A stretch of DNA of 64,000 bases, from assembly GCA_029865265.1 (NCBI GenBank), contig JAOUHG010000012.1, positions 1-64,000 on the forward strand, written 5' to 3'. Position numbers and translations under genes: made by a program. A model generated the notes under the pieces. That model was not told where the DNA came from, did not search any database, and was given only the letters and a program-made list of their open reading frames with translations. The DNA is from Candidatus Krumholzibacteriia bacterium (GTDB lineage: Bacteria; Krumholzibacteriota; Krumholzibacteriia; WVZY01; JAKEHA01). Below, piece by piece: positions 23,951 through 36,158 of this stretch. The number at the start of each line of letters is the position of its first letter. Positions within the stretch are counted from its first letter, which is position 1.

Positions 23951-25489
23951 ATGCCGGCAAATGGAATAGTCATACTGGATTACGGATCGCAGTTCACGCA
24001 GCTGATTGCCCGCCGCATTCGCGCCAAGGGGGTCTTTTCGGAGATCCTGCCCTGGAACACGGCGCGCGCGCGCGCGATGGAGAATGCACCGCGCGGCGTG
24101 ATCCTCTCCGGCGGGCCATCCAGCGTTTTCGAGACCGGGGCGCCCGCACTGCCGCCGGATCTGTGGGGCTGGGGCCTGCCGGTTCTGGGCATCTGTTACG
24201 GCATGCAACTGGTGGCGCGCGACCTGGGCTTCGGGGTGGAGCGCGCCGGCGCGGCAGAATATGGACACGCGCGCATCCACGCCAATCCCGAACACGTGCT
24301 CTTTCGCAAGACGCCGGCGGACCAGTCGGTGTGGATGAGCCACGGCGATAAGGTGACCGGTTCCGGCGATGGTTTCGACGTGCTGGCCCGTTCCGACAAC
24401 AGCGAGATCGCCGCGTTCCACTACCCGCCGCGCAACGTGTATGCGGTGCAGTTCCATCCGGAGGTGCAGCACACGGCATACGGCGACACGATCATCGAGA
24501 ATTTTGTGTTCGGGGTGTGCAATTGCGAGGCGAGCTGGTCCACGGGGGCCATCGTGGAGCAGATGATCGGCGATATTCGCGAACGCGTGGGTGATTCGCG
24601 CGTAATCTGTGCGGTCAGCGGTGGCGTGGACTCGTCGGTGGTCGCGTGCCTGATCGATCGCGCCATCGGCAAGAATCTGTTCTGTGTATTCGTTGACAAC
24701 GGCCTGCTGCGGGCCGGGGAACGCGACGGTGTGGTGGAACTGCTGGGCTCGCACCTCACCGCGCCGCTCGAAGTGGTCGACGCGCGCGCGCGCTTTCTAG
24801 AGCGCCTGCGCGGTGTCACCGACCCGGAGGAGAAGCGCAAGCGCATCGGAAATCTCTTCATCGAGATCTTCGAGGAGGTCAGCACCGCCCATGGGCCCTT
24901 CGATTATCTCGCGCAGGGCACCCTGTACCCGGACCGGATCGAGAGCTTGTCCACCGGCGGCCCGTCGGCCACCATCAAGACCCACCACAACGTGGGCGGG
25001 CTTCCCAAGGACCTGCGCTTCAAGCTGGTGGAGCCGCTGGCACTCCTGTTCAAGGACGAGGTGCGCGCGGTCGGCGCCGAACTGGGGCTGCCCGCGAGCC
25101 AGTTGCGCCGGCACCCGTTTCCGGGGCCGGGCCTGGCGGTGCGCGTGCTTGGCGAGGTCACCGAGGAGCGTCTGGAGATCCTGCGCCAGGCCGACAGGAT
25201 CTTCATCGACGCGTTGCACGAGTGGGGCGTCTATGACCGCGTGTGGCAGGCGCTGGCGGTGCTGCTGCCGGTGCGCAGCGTGGGCGTGATGGGTGACGCG
25301 CGAACCTACGCGTTTCCGGTGGTCCTGCGCGCGGTGACCAGCACCGACGGCATGACCGCGGACTGGGCCGAACTTCCGGTCGAGTTGTTGCGTGTTGTTT
25401 CCAATCGTATCATCAACCAGGTCGAACACATCAACCGCGTCGCCTTCGACATCAGCTCCAAGCCCCCTTCCACCATCGAGTGGGAATAG
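23951..25489 (+). CDS. guaA: GMP synthase (glutamine-hydrolysing)
   Basis: A 512-residue two-domain enzyme converting XMP to GMP. The class I glutamine amidotransferase domain (about 1-195) has nucleophile Cys in 'LGICYGMQLVA' and the His-x-Glu pair in 'FHPEVQHT'. The ATP pyrophosphatase domain has the P loop 'AVSGGVDSSVVA', and the C-terminal dimerisation domain ends 'SKPPSTIEWE', a typical GuaA terminus. It is the last gene of the purine cluster; the next gene has its own promoter. Confidence 0.98.
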   Translation: MPANGIVILDYGSQFTQLIARRIRAKGVFSEILPWNTARARAMENAPRGVILSGGPSSVFETGAPALPPDLWGWGLPVLGICYGMQLVARDLGFGVERAGAAEYGHARIHANPEHVLFRKTPADQSVWMSHGDKVTGSGDGFDVLARSDNSEIAAFHYPPRNVYAVQFHPEVQHTAYGDTIIENFVFGVCNCEASWSTGAIVEQMIGDIRERVGDSRVICAVSGGVDSSVVACLIDRAIGKNLFCVFVDNGLLRAGERDGVVELLGSHLTAPLEVVDARARFLERLRGVTDPEEKRKRIGNLFIEIFEEVSTAHGPFDYLAQGTLYPDRIESLSTGGPSATIKTHHNVGGLPKDLRFKLVEPLALLFKDEVRAVGAELGLPASQLRRHPFPGPGLAVRVLGEVTEERLEILRQADRIFIDALHEWGVYDRVWQALAVLLPVRSVGVMGDARTYAFPVVLRAVTSTDGMTADWAELPVELLRVVSNRIINQVEHINRVAFDISSKPPSTIEWE

Positions 25490-25495
25490 CTCGCC

Positions 25496-25524
25496 TTGCC
25501 GACCGCGGCAACGCGGCGTATACT
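25496..25524 (+). promoter_or_regulatory. Promoter giving a leaderless slt message
   Basis: TTGCCG (25496-25501) and TATACT (25519-25524) are exactly 17 bases apart. The expected start, about 7 bases after the -10 box, coincides with the ATG at 25531, and no Shine-Dalgarno is present. Confidence 0.65.
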
Positions 25525-25530
25525 TGTTAC

Positions 25531-27867
25531 ATGATTCGGCGTTACCCCCTCGCGGTCCTCGTGGCCGCGCTGCTTTTTTCTGGAGTCGCGGACGGGCCCG
25601 GAACCCGCGCGGAGCGGTCCGCGTCCCGGTCGGAACGTGCGGTTGTGGCCGCCGGTTCTCCGGCGCGTCTCCTGGAACGCCACGGGGAGCCCGCGCTCGC
25701 GTGGGACGTTTTGCGGCGTGGAGGAGGGCCCCGCGACGACGCCGAGAACCGGCTCGCGGTGCGGCTCCTCACCGAGCTCGGCCGCTACGCCGAAGCGGAC
25801 AGCATTCTCGCCCGGATGCCGCTGGCCGGTGACTTCCTCGTGCGGCTGCAGCGCGCCCGCCTCAATTTCGAGGCGGGGAATCCCGCCGGTGCAATCGCTC
25901 TTCTCGACAACGCCGCCACCGCCGAGCCGGCGCTCGGCGCCTACGCAGACTACCTGCGGGTGCGTTGCCACCTCGCGCTGGGCGACGCGGCGGCGGCCGC
26001 GGCGTGCCTGGAGGGGATGGACGCGTCCTCGCTGCCGGAGGCGCTGCGCGCGCCGCTTGCGGAGGAGCGCGTCAACGTTTACCGCGAGCTCGGGCGGCCG
26101 TGCGATGCGATGGAGAGCGCGGTAGCGGGGGCGAAGCTGGTCGCCGATGGCGACACACGGCGTGAGTTGCTGCTGGCCGCATACCGGATGGCGTGGGAAT
26201 GCGGGGACGGCGCCGAGGCGGTGCGCGCCGCGCGTGCGTTGTGCAGCAGCGCGGCCCGTTCGCCGGAGGCGGGTGAGGCGGCGGCGGACCTGGTGGCGCG
26301 CCCTCACACCGCGAGTCTGTCGTCGGGAACGCTGCTGGCGTGCGCGGACGTGCTTGCGGTGCAGGGCGACGAGAAGGCCCTGCGTCAAACACTTCGTATC
26401 CTGGACGGGCGGCGGTTGGGTGCGCACGACGCGGAGTATCAGCGCCTGTTGTGGGCCGAGTACCACTATGCGACCGGTGACTACTCGCGTGCCATCGCGC
26501 TGGCGCGGCCTTCGTACTCCGACAGCGGGCTGCGACGCCGGTCGATGCTGGTGATGGCGCGGTCGTTGCGCAAGCTGGGCAAGCCGGGTGAGGCGGCCGC
26601 GATGTACGAGACGTTCGTGCGGGCCTATCCCAACGACCCGCTCGCGGCGGAAGCGCTCTATGCCGCGGCTTCCCTCTACCGCCAGGAAGACCGCGCCGCG
26701 GACTCGGCGCGGGTGCTGGACCAGGTGCGCCGCGCGTACCCGTCCACGTTCCACGGCTGGGCGGCCGCGATGCGACGGGCGGCGGAATTGGCTCAGGCAG
26801 GACAGGGCACCCAGGCGGCCGCCATCTACGAGCAGTGGCTGGCGCGCTCGCGGCGCACCGATGAGGCGGCGCTGTACTATCTGGCGCGAGAACGAGAACG
26901 CGCGGGCAGCAGCTCCGGCGCGTTGATCCTGGACGAACTGCGTACCCTGAACCAGTATTCCTTCTACGTCGCCCCGGACGTGCTCCCGTCGGTGCGCGGG
27001 CCGTTGCGTGATTCCAGTGGGGGCATCCTGCGCGAGGGCCCCGGGTCGCTCACCGACTGGCTGGCGCGGGTGGAAGACGGTCGCGCCCTGGCCTATGAGC
27101 GTGTGCTTGCTGCAGCGTCGTCGCCGCGTTCGCCCGCCGGGGGAGCGGCCGACGCGGCCGTCGAACGCGGCCTCTTCTTTCTCGAATCCGGATTACGCGA
27201 CTGGGCGGAGCGCGAACTCGACGCGGCCCGCCGGAGCGGGCGCACGTCTGCGCACAACAGTCTCATCCTTGCGCGCATCTACGACGATTACGCGATGCCC
27301 TGGCAGAGCGTGCGCCTGTACGAACGCGCGCGGTCGAGCCTTCCCTGGCAGGAACGGCGCTCGCACGGGGATGACTTCCGTCTGCTCACCTACCCGTTGC
27401 CGTACCCGGCCCAGGTGCTCGACAACGCGTCGCGCAACGGCGTGCCGGCGCACCTCATCTACGGCATGATCCGCGAGGAGAGCCGCTTCGAAGCGGACGT
27501 GGTTTCGCGTGCGGGGGCGGTGGGTCTCATGCAGCTCATGCCGCAGACGGCGCGGCGGGTGGCCACACAACTGGACCTGGCGACGGAGATGGGGGACCGC
27601 CTGGACGAGCCCGCGGTCAACGTTTCGCTCGGGGTATGGTACGCGGCGGATCTTCTGCGCGCCGGCGAGGGCAGCGTGGCATGGATGCTGGCCGCGTACA
27701 ACGCCGGCCCGGGGGCCGCGGGTCGCTGGATCGAACCCGGGACGGCGGGTGCGCCCGCCATCGACGCCGTGGAGTCCATCGACTACAAGGAAACGCGTGG
27801 TTATGTGAAGCGGGTGGTCGAATCGGCCAACGTCTATCATTCCCTCTACTTCAGCGGTGCACGCTGA
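25531..27867 (+). CDS. slt: Slt-type soluble lytic transglycosylase
   Basis: A 778-residue exported protein. A signal peptide (MIRRYPLAVLVAALLFSGVA) is followed by some 550 residues of TPR-like helical repeats, the superhelical U- and L-domain layout of Slt70. The catalytic SLT domain lies near the C terminus (about 630-770), with catalytic Glu in 'YGMIREESRFEADVV', then 'GAVGLMQLMPQTA' and 'AWMLAAYNAGPGA'. It cleaves glycan strands in the periplasm to anhydro-muropeptides. The frame opens at 25480, but the ATG at 25531 starts the signal peptide and matches the predicted transcription start. This is the second transglycosylase in the window, with MltD. Confidence 0.9.
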   Translation: MIRRYPLAVLVAALLFSGVADGPGTRAERSASRSERAVVAAGSPARLLERHGEPALAWDVLRRGGGPRDDAENRLAVRLLTELGRYAEADSILARMPLAGDFLVRLQRARLNFEAGNPAGAIALLDNAATAEPALGAYADYLRVRCHLALGDAAAAAACLEGMDASSLPEALRAPLAEERVNVYRELGRPCDAMESAVAGAKLVADGDTRRELLLAAYRMAWECGDGAEAVRAARALCSSAARSPEAGEAAADLVARPHTASLSSGTLLACADVLAVQGDEKALRQTLRILDGRRLGAHDAEYQRLLWAEYHYATGDYSRAIALARPSYSDSGLRRRSMLVMARSLRKLGKPGEAAAMYETFVRAYPNDPLAAEALYAAASLYRQEDRAADSARVLDQVRRAYPSTFHGWAAAMRRAAELAQAGQGTQAAAIYEQWLARSRRTDEAALYYLARERERAGSSSGALILDELRTLNQYSFYVAPDVLPSVRGPLRDSSGGILREGPGSLTDWLARVEDGRALAYERVLAAASSPRSPAGGAADAAVERGLFFLESGLRDWAERELDAARRSGRTSAHNSLILARIYDDYAMPWQSVRLYERARSSLPWQERRSHGDDFRLLTYPLPYPAQVLDNASRNGVPAHLIYGMIREESRFEADVVSRAGAVGLMQLMPQTARRVATQLDLATEMGDRLDEPAVNVSLGVWYAADLLRAGEGSVAWMLAAYNAGPGAAGRWIEPGTAGAPAIDAVESIDYKETRGYVKRVVESANVYHSLYFSGAR

Positions 27868-27903
27868 TTCATCGCCGCCACCGCCCGCCTCGTTTTTGCC
27901 CTG

Positions 27904-27931
27904 TTCATGACGGTGGACACTCCGCTACCAT
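27904..27931 (+). promoter_or_regulatory. Possible promoter of the polyprenol kinase gene
   Basis: TTCATG at 27904-27909 and TACCAT at 27926-27931 are 16 bases apart. Transcription would begin within a few bases of the ATG at 27941, so this may be another nearly leaderless message. Confidence 0.35.
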
Positions 27932-27940
27932 CGCCCCGGA

Positions 27941-28567
27941 ATGAGCCAGAAGACACCTCCCCCGGGGGATGATACCCCGCCAGCAGCCCAGACACTGACC
28001 GCCGAGCTGCAACGTAAGTCCTTTCACCTGGCCATGATCGCGGTCCCGGTGTGGGTGTACCTCATGCCGCCCACCCCGGCTCTCCTTGGCCTCATACTTG
28101 CTACTTTCATCACGGTCGCGGTCGATTTGCTGCGTTTGAGTGATCACCGGCTGAGGAGCTTCTTCCTCCGACTGTTTCGGTCGCTCATCCGGCCCCACGA
28201 GCAGGAGCACCTGCTCGGGTCCACGCACTACATGATCGCGGCGCTCTTGAGCGTCATCGTCTTCGATCACGAGGTGGCAATTGCGGCGCTCGCATTTCTG
28301 GTCCTTGGAGACGCCGCCGCGGCCATCATCGGAAAGCGATTTGGAAAGCCGCTCTACTGGGGCAAGAGCCCGCAGGGAAGTATCGCGTGCTTCGTTGTGT
28401 GCCTGGCGGTGGGAATTCCGCTGCTCGGCTCACTCTCGGTGGCGCTGATCGGGGCACTGGCCGCGACACTGGCAGAGGCGCTGCCATCGCCGCTGGACGA
28501 CAATATGCGGGTGCCGATCTTCAGTGGGATCGTCATGCAGCTGGTGTTGAGACTTTTTCAGGGGTAG
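27941..28567 (+). CDS. Diacylglycerol/polyprenol kinase-family membrane protein
   Basis: A 208-residue membrane protein with about six hydrophobic segments. The family signature is clear: 'RKSFHLAMIAVPVWVY' near the N terminus (the conserved R-K-x-x-H), and 'LGDAAAAIIGKRFGK' followed by 'GKSPQGSIACF', the catalytic and CTP-binding region of the Sec59/DGK1-type lipid kinases. It probably phosphorylates a lipid alcohol such as polyprenol or diacylglycerol, perhaps recycling undecaprenol for wall synthesis. The exact substrate cannot be read from sequence. It is followed by the TPR gene after only three bases, suggesting one operon. Confidence 0.8.
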   Translation: MSQKTPPPGDDTPPAAQTLTAELQRKSFHLAMIAVPVWVYLMPPTPALLGLILATFITVAVDLLRLSDHRLRSFFLRLFRSLIRPHEQEHLLGSTHYMIAALLSVIVFDHEVAIAALAFLVLGDAAAAIIGKRFGKPLYWGKSPQGSIACFVVCLAVGIPLLGSLSVALIGALAATLAEALPSPLDDNMRVPIFSGIVMQLVLRLFQG

Positions 28568-28570
28568 GCC

Positions 28571-29515
28571 ATGTTTCTAAAACGACTGTTCGCTTTCATT
28601 CCGAAGGACGAGTTCTCGAAGGCGTTGAATATGTTCAACTCCGGCGAGCACCGCAAGGCGTTGGCCAAGTTCGAGGAACTGAGGACGCTGGCGGGCCCGG
28701 CGGGCGACGTCGATCGCGGCACGCTGGACCTGTACACCTGCGAGGCCCACGTGGCGTTGTCGCGCGAGTTCCTGGACGCGGAGGATCGGGATGCGGCCAC
28801 CCGGGAGATGGAAACGGCCGTCAAGATCAAGCCCCAGTTTGCCGACCTGCACTACAAGCTCGGTGTTCTGTACGTGGATGCCGAGCGCCTCGCCGAGGCG
28901 GCAGCGTGCTTCCGGACCTCCCTCGGCATCAACAACAAGTTCTTTCGCGCCCGCATCAACCTGTCGTCGGTTCTCCGGCGGGCGGGCGACGCCGACGCCG
29001 CCATCCAGGAAGCGCAGGCGGCGCGTCATAGCTGCCCGAATTTCTACCGGGAGGCGCTGGACAGCCTGATTACGGCGTTGCGCACCGGTGACGAGGCGGA
29101 CGTATCGCGCCTTTACAGCGAGATGATCGATGAACGCCCCAGCTCCGCCCAGATCAGCAAGGAACTGGCGGTGGAGGCCATTCAGAACGGAAACTCCGAC
29201 GAAGCCATCCGCGAACTCAAGAAGGCGCTGGCGCTCAAGCCGGACTACCCGGATCTGCATAACTACCTGGGCATCGCCTACGGCAACAATGGGATGGTGG
29301 ATGACGCGGTTCACGAATTCGAGATCGCGCTCAAGATAAACCCGTACTACGCGAAGGCACGGCTGAACCTGGCGTTGCTCTACTACGAGAACAATCGTTT
29401 CGACGAAGCGCAGGCGCAGCTTGACCAGGTATTGAGTGTTCAGCCCGAGAACCAGCTCGCGAACAATCTTCTGCGCGAGTTGAAGATGGTTTCGGGCGGA
29501 AAGACCGCCGAGTAG
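28571..29515 (+). CDS. TPR-repeat protein
   Basis: A 314-residue soluble protein with no signal peptide, made almost entirely of TPR units, for example 'EAIRELKKALALKPDYPDLH' and 'DAVHEFEIALKINPYYAKAR'. The N terminus (MFLKRLFAFIPKDEFSKALN) is amphipathic. The middle section (about 155-195) departs from the repeat rhythm. It is probably a cytoplasmic scaffold. It sits between a lipid kinase and a DnaJ-TPR protein with short gaps, so the three are likely co-expressed; the shared job is unknown. Confidence 0.75.
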   Translation: MFLKRLFAFIPKDEFSKALNMFNSGEHRKALAKFEELRTLAGPAGDVDRGTLDLYTCEAHVALSREFLDAEDRDAATREMETAVKIKPQFADLHYKLGVLYVDAERLAEAAACFRTSLGINNKFFRARINLSSVLRRAGDADAAIQEAQAARHSCPNFYREALDSLITALRTGDEADVSRLYSEMIDERPSSAQISKELAVEAIQNGNSDEAIRELKKALALKPDYPDLHNYLGIAYGNNGMVDDAVHEFEIALKINPYYAKARLNLALLYYENNRFDEAQAQLDQVLSVQPENQLANNLLRELKMVSGGKTAE

Positions 29516-29543
29516 GCGCCCCCCAACCAACGCGAGAGTCGCA

Positions 29544-30305
29544 ATGGAACAGAACGTAAAATTCATCGACTACTATGAGGTGCTCGGCGTATGGCCCACG
29601 GCCGACACCGAGGCGATCAAGAAGGCGTACTTCAAGCTCGCCAAGCTGCACCATCCCGACGTGGTGGGGGAGCAGAGTGCCGGCGACATTGACTTCAAGT
29701 TGATCAACGAGGCCTTCTCCATTCTCAACGATCCGCTCTCGCGCCGCGATTTCGACGAGCGTCTCAAGCGGCGCAAATCGACCACCGGATCGCCCACCGA
29801 GCGCCGGGAAGCGGACAAGCGTTCCGCGCAGCTCTCCTACGATCAGGCGCGTGCGGCCATGCGCCAGAATCGCTACGACAAGGCGGCGGTGCTGCTCAAG
29901 GCCGCCATCAAGTTCGACGACTCCAATCCGGCCTACTACAGCTGGTACGGTTTCTCGCTTGGCGTTCTGCGCACGCAGCTTCACGAGGCACGCGATGCCT
30001 GCAAGAAGGCACTGGAAATAGAGTTCTACAACGCCGACTACCACTCCAATCTCGGCTTCGTCTACATGCAGGCGGGGCTGACCAGCACCGCCATGGAGTG
30101 CTTCGACGAGGCCCTGAAGTGGGACCCGGATCATCCGATGGCGATGCGCTACCGCTCCGGCGGCCGAATCGGCGGTCCCAACGGCGAGAACGGCGGCAAG
30201 GGCAAGGGCGGGCTGTTCGGATTCCTGCGCCGTGCAACGGACCCACCCGCGAAGAAGAGCCCTGCCGGTGGAAAGCGCTCCAGCTCGGGCCGCCGCCGCT
30301 CCTGA
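29544..30305 (+). CDS. DnaJ-domain protein with C-terminal TPRs
   Basis: A 253-residue protein. The N-terminal J domain (about 8-70) begins 'DYYEVLGVWPTADTEAIKKA' and contains the essential HPD motif in 'LHHPDVVGE', so it should stimulate the ATPase of a DnaK partner. It lacks the Gly/Phe region, zinc fingers and substrate-binding domains of full DnaJ. Residues about 95-215 form TPR-like helices. The last 40 residues are Gly/Lys/Ser rich and disordered. This is a J-domain co-chaperone whose client site is probably the TPR part. It follows the TPR gene in the same unit. Confidence 0.85.
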   Translation: MEQNVKFIDYYEVLGVWPTADTEAIKKAYFKLAKLHHPDVVGEQSAGDIDFKLINEAFSILNDPLSRRDFDERLKRRKSTTGSPTERREADKRSAQLSYDQARAAMRQNRYDKAAVLLKAAIKFDDSNPAYYSWYGFSLGVLRTQLHEARDACKKALEIEFYNADYHSNLGFVYMQAGLTSTAMECFDEALKWDPDHPMAMRYRSGGRIGGPNGENGGKGKGGLFGFLRRATDPPAKKSPAGGKRSSSGRRRS

Positions 30306-30320
30306 CCCGGTTTCTTTCGT

Positions 30321-30350
30321 TGACACCCGCCGAGGCGGGTGCCTACCCTC
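30321..30350 (+). promoter_or_regulatory. Promoter of the beta-propeller gene
   Basis: A perfect TTGACA (30321-30326) is followed 18 bases later by TACCCT (30345-30350). The spacer holds CCCGCC-GA-GGCGGG, an inverted repeat. The first 14 bases (TTGACACCCGCCGA) are identical to those of the trpS promoter. Confidence 0.55.
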
Positions 30351-30383
30351 GCGACGCAGCGCGCTCCGGCGCGCCGCGAAGCC

Positions 30384-32309
30384 ATGATACGACCCACGCT
30401 CTTCACACCTGCCTCCGGTGACGCGGCCGCGGGCTACTGCTATGCCGAACGGGCGCGTTTGGGCGGTGGCCTGTTCATGGTGCTGCAGGAACTGCCACCG
30501 CGCGCCGGGGCATCGCGGGATGGGTTCCTGCGCGCGGCCTACCGCTCCATCGTGGCGCGCTACCAGTCCGCGCAGCAGCCGGAGACCCCGGCCACGCTGC
30601 TGCGCGGCGTGGTGCTGGCACTGGACGACGCGGCTCGCCAGGTGGACACGCGGGTGGACGACTTTCGGGGCCTCGGCATCTACGTTCTGGTGATCGATGG
30701 CCGGCATGTCTTTCTGCTGTGCGGGCGCGATCTGCCCGCGCGGGTACGCACCGCCGGTGTGCTGCTTCCGGTGGCGGGGGGCACGGCGGGTGCGGAAGAA
30801 CTGAGCATCGAAACCGCGCGCTCCCAGCACGATCTGTTTTCGCAATCACTGACCGATTCACTCGCCCTGTTCCGCTTCGACCTTGCGACGGCGCTGCAAC
30901 CCGGCCTGGAGTTCTTCCTCGGCGGCCTCGCCGATGACGCGGCGGCCGTCATGGATGCGCTGGAGGTCGAGCGCGGCGCCGGGGGAAGGGTGATGCTGGA
31001 GCGCTCGTCGGGTGCGCTGCTGCACGTGGTGTGCGGCGTGGCGCCGGGACGCGAGGCGTCTGCGCATGCGGGAGCCGCCGTGGGCGCGCGTGGCGCGGCC
31101 ATGCACCCGGCCGCGCGCCGGGCCGCACTGGCGCTTTCCGTCGTGGTGGTTCTGGTGGGCGGATACCTCGGGGTGCGTGCGGTGCGCGGCAGGCTTGCCG
31201 GCGACGGGACCGCGCGCGAGGCACGTGCCACACAGGAGCGAACGCATCCGCAGAACGTGCGCAACGAGCCGGAACCCGCGCCGGGCGATGCGCAACAGCT
31301 AGCCGCAGTCACCCGCGAGGAGACGCAGAGCACGCCGGCCCGCGGATTTGCCGAGGCGTGGCGCCAGACCTACCGCGAGGCCGTGACCTCGTCGCCGGCG
31401 GCGGCCGAGGGCGCGGTGGTTTTCGGCGCGCGCGACGGCAACGTCTATGCGCTGGAGCCCGCGACGGGCGCCACGCTGTGGACCCATCACGCCGCGGGTG
31501 GCGTGGGGGCGTCTCCCATGGTGACGGGGGACGCGGTGATCGTGTGTGATTACGCGGGCAACGTCTTCCGGCTTGCGCGCGGCGACGGCAAGCCGGTGTG
31601 GAAGCGGCAGCTCAAAGAGAAGATCGTAAGCACGCCGGTGGCGACTGCGGAGCGCGTCTTCGTGGGCACCGTGAAGGGCAACGTCTACGCGCTTTCGCGT
31701 GATACCGGGCGTGTTCTGTGGAAGTTCCGCACCCGCGGACAGATCCGGGGATCGCTGGCCGCGTCGCGGGGGCTGGTGCTGGTGCCGTCGCACGACGGCC
31801 GGCTGTACGCGATCGGCGAGAGCACCGGGGCGCGCGCCTGGGCGGTTTCACTGGGAGGGCCGGTGACGTCCTCGCCGGCCAGCGATGGCGAGCGCGTCTA
31901 TGTCGGCACCGCCGGGGGAACCGTCGTGGCGCTCGACGTGGCCACAGGCGAGAAGCGCTGGTCCTATTCCACCGGTGCCGCGGTCAACGCATGGCTGCGG
32001 GTGGTGTCGGGGCGGGTATATGCGGGCAGCGGCGACCGTTCCCTCTATTGTATAGCGGCCGACGAAGGCGCGCTGGTCTGGAAGTACGCCACCTCGGGCG
32101 CGATCCTCTCGCGCCCCGGTGTCACCGACGACCAGGTGGTGGTGACGTCGTACGACGGGGCGATCTACTGCCTCGACGCCGGGACCGGCCGGCTGGAGGG
32201 CCGTTTCGACACCGACGAGGCGATCTTCTCATCGCCACTGGTGTTGGGTGGCCGGGTCTACTTCGGCAACAACGCGGGCCGCTTCTACGGGCTCGACCTG
32301 CCGCGCTAG
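30384..32309 (+). CDS. Membrane-anchored PQQ-type beta-propeller protein with a phosphatase-like N domain
   Basis: A 641-residue protein with three parts. Residues 1-225 look like a degenerate PP2C-type domain ('[20 protein letters not shown]' recalls its beta core), without clear metal-binding aspartates. One membrane helix follows at about 246-266 ('[17 protein letters not shown]'). The C-terminal 300 residues hold about seven PQQ-like propeller blades with repeated 'GxVYALxxxTGxxxW' strands ('[15 protein letters not shown]', '[15 protein letters not shown]'). Topology suggests a cytoplasmic phosphatase-like domain and a periplasmic propeller, as in some kinase-associated sensors. The ATG at 30384 is preferred over the GTG at 30339. 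Function unknown. Confidence 0.7.
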   Translation: MIRPTLFTPASGDAAAGYCYAERARLGGGLFMVLQELPPRAGASRDGFLRAAYRSIVARYQSAQQPETPATLLRGVVLALDDAARQVDTRVDDFRGLGIYVLVIDGRHVFLLCGRDLPARVRTAGVLLPVAGGTAGAEELSIETARSQHDLFSQSLTDSLALFRFDLATALQPGLEFFLGGLADDAAAVMDALEVERGAGGRVMLERSSGALLHVVCGVAPGREASAHAGAAVGARGAAMHPAARRAALALSVVVVLVGGYLGVRAVRGRLAGDGTAREARATQERTHPQNVRNEPEPAPGDAQQLAAVTREETQSTPARGFAEAWRQTYREAVTSSPAAAEGAVVFGARDGNVYALEPATGATLWTHHAAGGVGASPMVTGDAVIVCDYAGNVFRLARGDGKPVWKRQLKEKIVSTPVATAERVFVGTVKGNVYALSRDTGRVLWKFRTRGQIRGSLAASRGLVLVPSHDGRLYAIGESTGARAWAVSLGGPVTSSPASDGERVYVGTAGGTVVALDVATGEKRWSYSTGAAVNAWLRVVSGRVYAGSGDRSLYCIAADEGALVWKYATSGAILSRPGVTDDQVVVTSYDGAIYCLDAGTGRLEGRFDTDEAIFSSPLVLGGRVYFGNNAGRFYGLDLPR

Positions 32310-32334
32310 TGCACGGCGCCCACCGCCGGGCACC

Positions 32335-32364
32335 TTGCGCTCCGCCCCCCCCATTTGCTACCTT
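32335..32364 (+). promoter_or_regulatory. Possible promoter of secA
   Basis: TTGCGC (32335-32340) lies 18 bases before TACCTT (32359-32364). The predicted start, near 32371, leaves a leader of about 27 bases to the ATG at 32398. Confidence 0.4.
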
Positions 32365-32397
32365 GCATGGACTTCAAGCGAAAGGCCCATTGATCCC

Positions 32398-35499
<3,102 letters not shown>

Positions 35500-35544
35500 A
35501 CGATTCGCCTTACCTTCTTTCCAGCCATCTATCCACAATTGGTG

Positions 35545-35573
35545 TTGCCGCCCGGCAGGGGCTGGTATATGTT
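35545..35573 (+). promoter_or_regulatory. Promoter of the smg-like gene
   Basis: TTGCCG (35545-35550) and TATGTT (35568-35573) are separated by 17 bases, predicting a start near 35580 and a leader of about 54 bases. Confidence 0.5.
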
Positions 35574-35633
35574 TCGGGCCCGTTTGGCGGCGAGCACGGG
35601 ACTTGCTGAAGGCGGTTCCCGGAGGGAAAACCG

Positions 35634-36080
35634 ATGTGGACACGGCTCATGGACCTTGTGGTGCTCGTGGCGGAGATCAGCCGGAGCGCCGACCGCAGCA
35701 GCGTCGAGCTCGACAAGGAGTTGTTGAGCCGGGGCTACTCAACAGATGAGATCGAGCATGCGGTTTTCTGGTTCTCGTCGCGGCCCGGCCAGGGCGGCGT
35801 GGAGCGCCTGCGTACCGGGTCGTTCCGCGTGCTGAGCGATTTCGAGCGCATGAGCTTGAGCACCGGCGCCTTCGATTATATGTTCCGCCTGCTCAACCTC
35901 GGGATCATCGACGGGCGGCAGTTCGAGACCATCGTGGCCCGTGCCATCCCGGTGGGGACGGAGAAGGTCGAGGTGGAGGACGTGAAGGAGATCGCCTGCG
36001 CGGTCATTTTCGACCGTGACGCGGGTGACGCCGACGAAGACGTGTTTGACCATTTCGATGCCGGCGGGGCCCCGGTTTGA
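35634..36080 (+). CDS. smg: Smg/DUF494-family protein
   Basis: A 148-residue acidic protein matching the Smg family in length, in its N-terminal 'LVVLVAEI' opening and in the C-terminal half ('LIDGRQFETIVARA'-like stretch, here 'GIIDGRQFETIVARAI', then 'EVEDVKEIACAVIF'). The function of Smg is not established. In proteobacteria smg sits next to dprA and topA, and here topA follows directly, which supports the call. GGAGGG at about 35622 precedes the ATG. It has its own promoter, and topA has a separate one. Confidence 0.75.
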   Translation: MWTRLMDLVVLVAEISRSADRSSVELDKELLSRGYSTDEIEHAVFWFSSRPGQGGVERLRTGSFRVLSDFERMSLSTGAFDYMFRLLNLGIIDGRQFETIVARAIPVGTEKVEVEDVKEIACAVIFDRDAGDADEDVFDHFDAGGAPV

Positions 36081-36108
36081 CGGGGCGGGACCGCCGACAG
36101 AATCTTTT

Positions 36109-36137
36109 TTGACAACGCAAGACTCCCATCTTGCGAT
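36109..36137 (+). promoter_or_regulatory. Promoter of topA
   Basis: A perfect TTGACA (36109-36114), inside TTTTTTGACA, lies 17 bases before TGCGAT (36132-36137). The start would be near 36144, 15 bases before the ATG. An inverted repeat fills the spacer. Confidence 0.55.
36116..36135. repeat. 7-6-7 inverted repeat inside the topA promoter
   Basis: CGCAAGA (36116-36122) and TCTTGCG (36129-36135) are a perfect inverted repeat with a 6-base spacer, lying between the -35 box and the -10 box and overlapping the latter. The position suits a repressor operator or a supercoiling-sensitive cruciform. Confidence 0.55.
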
Positions 36138-36158
36138 TCGTGTTTTTGGGAACAACAT

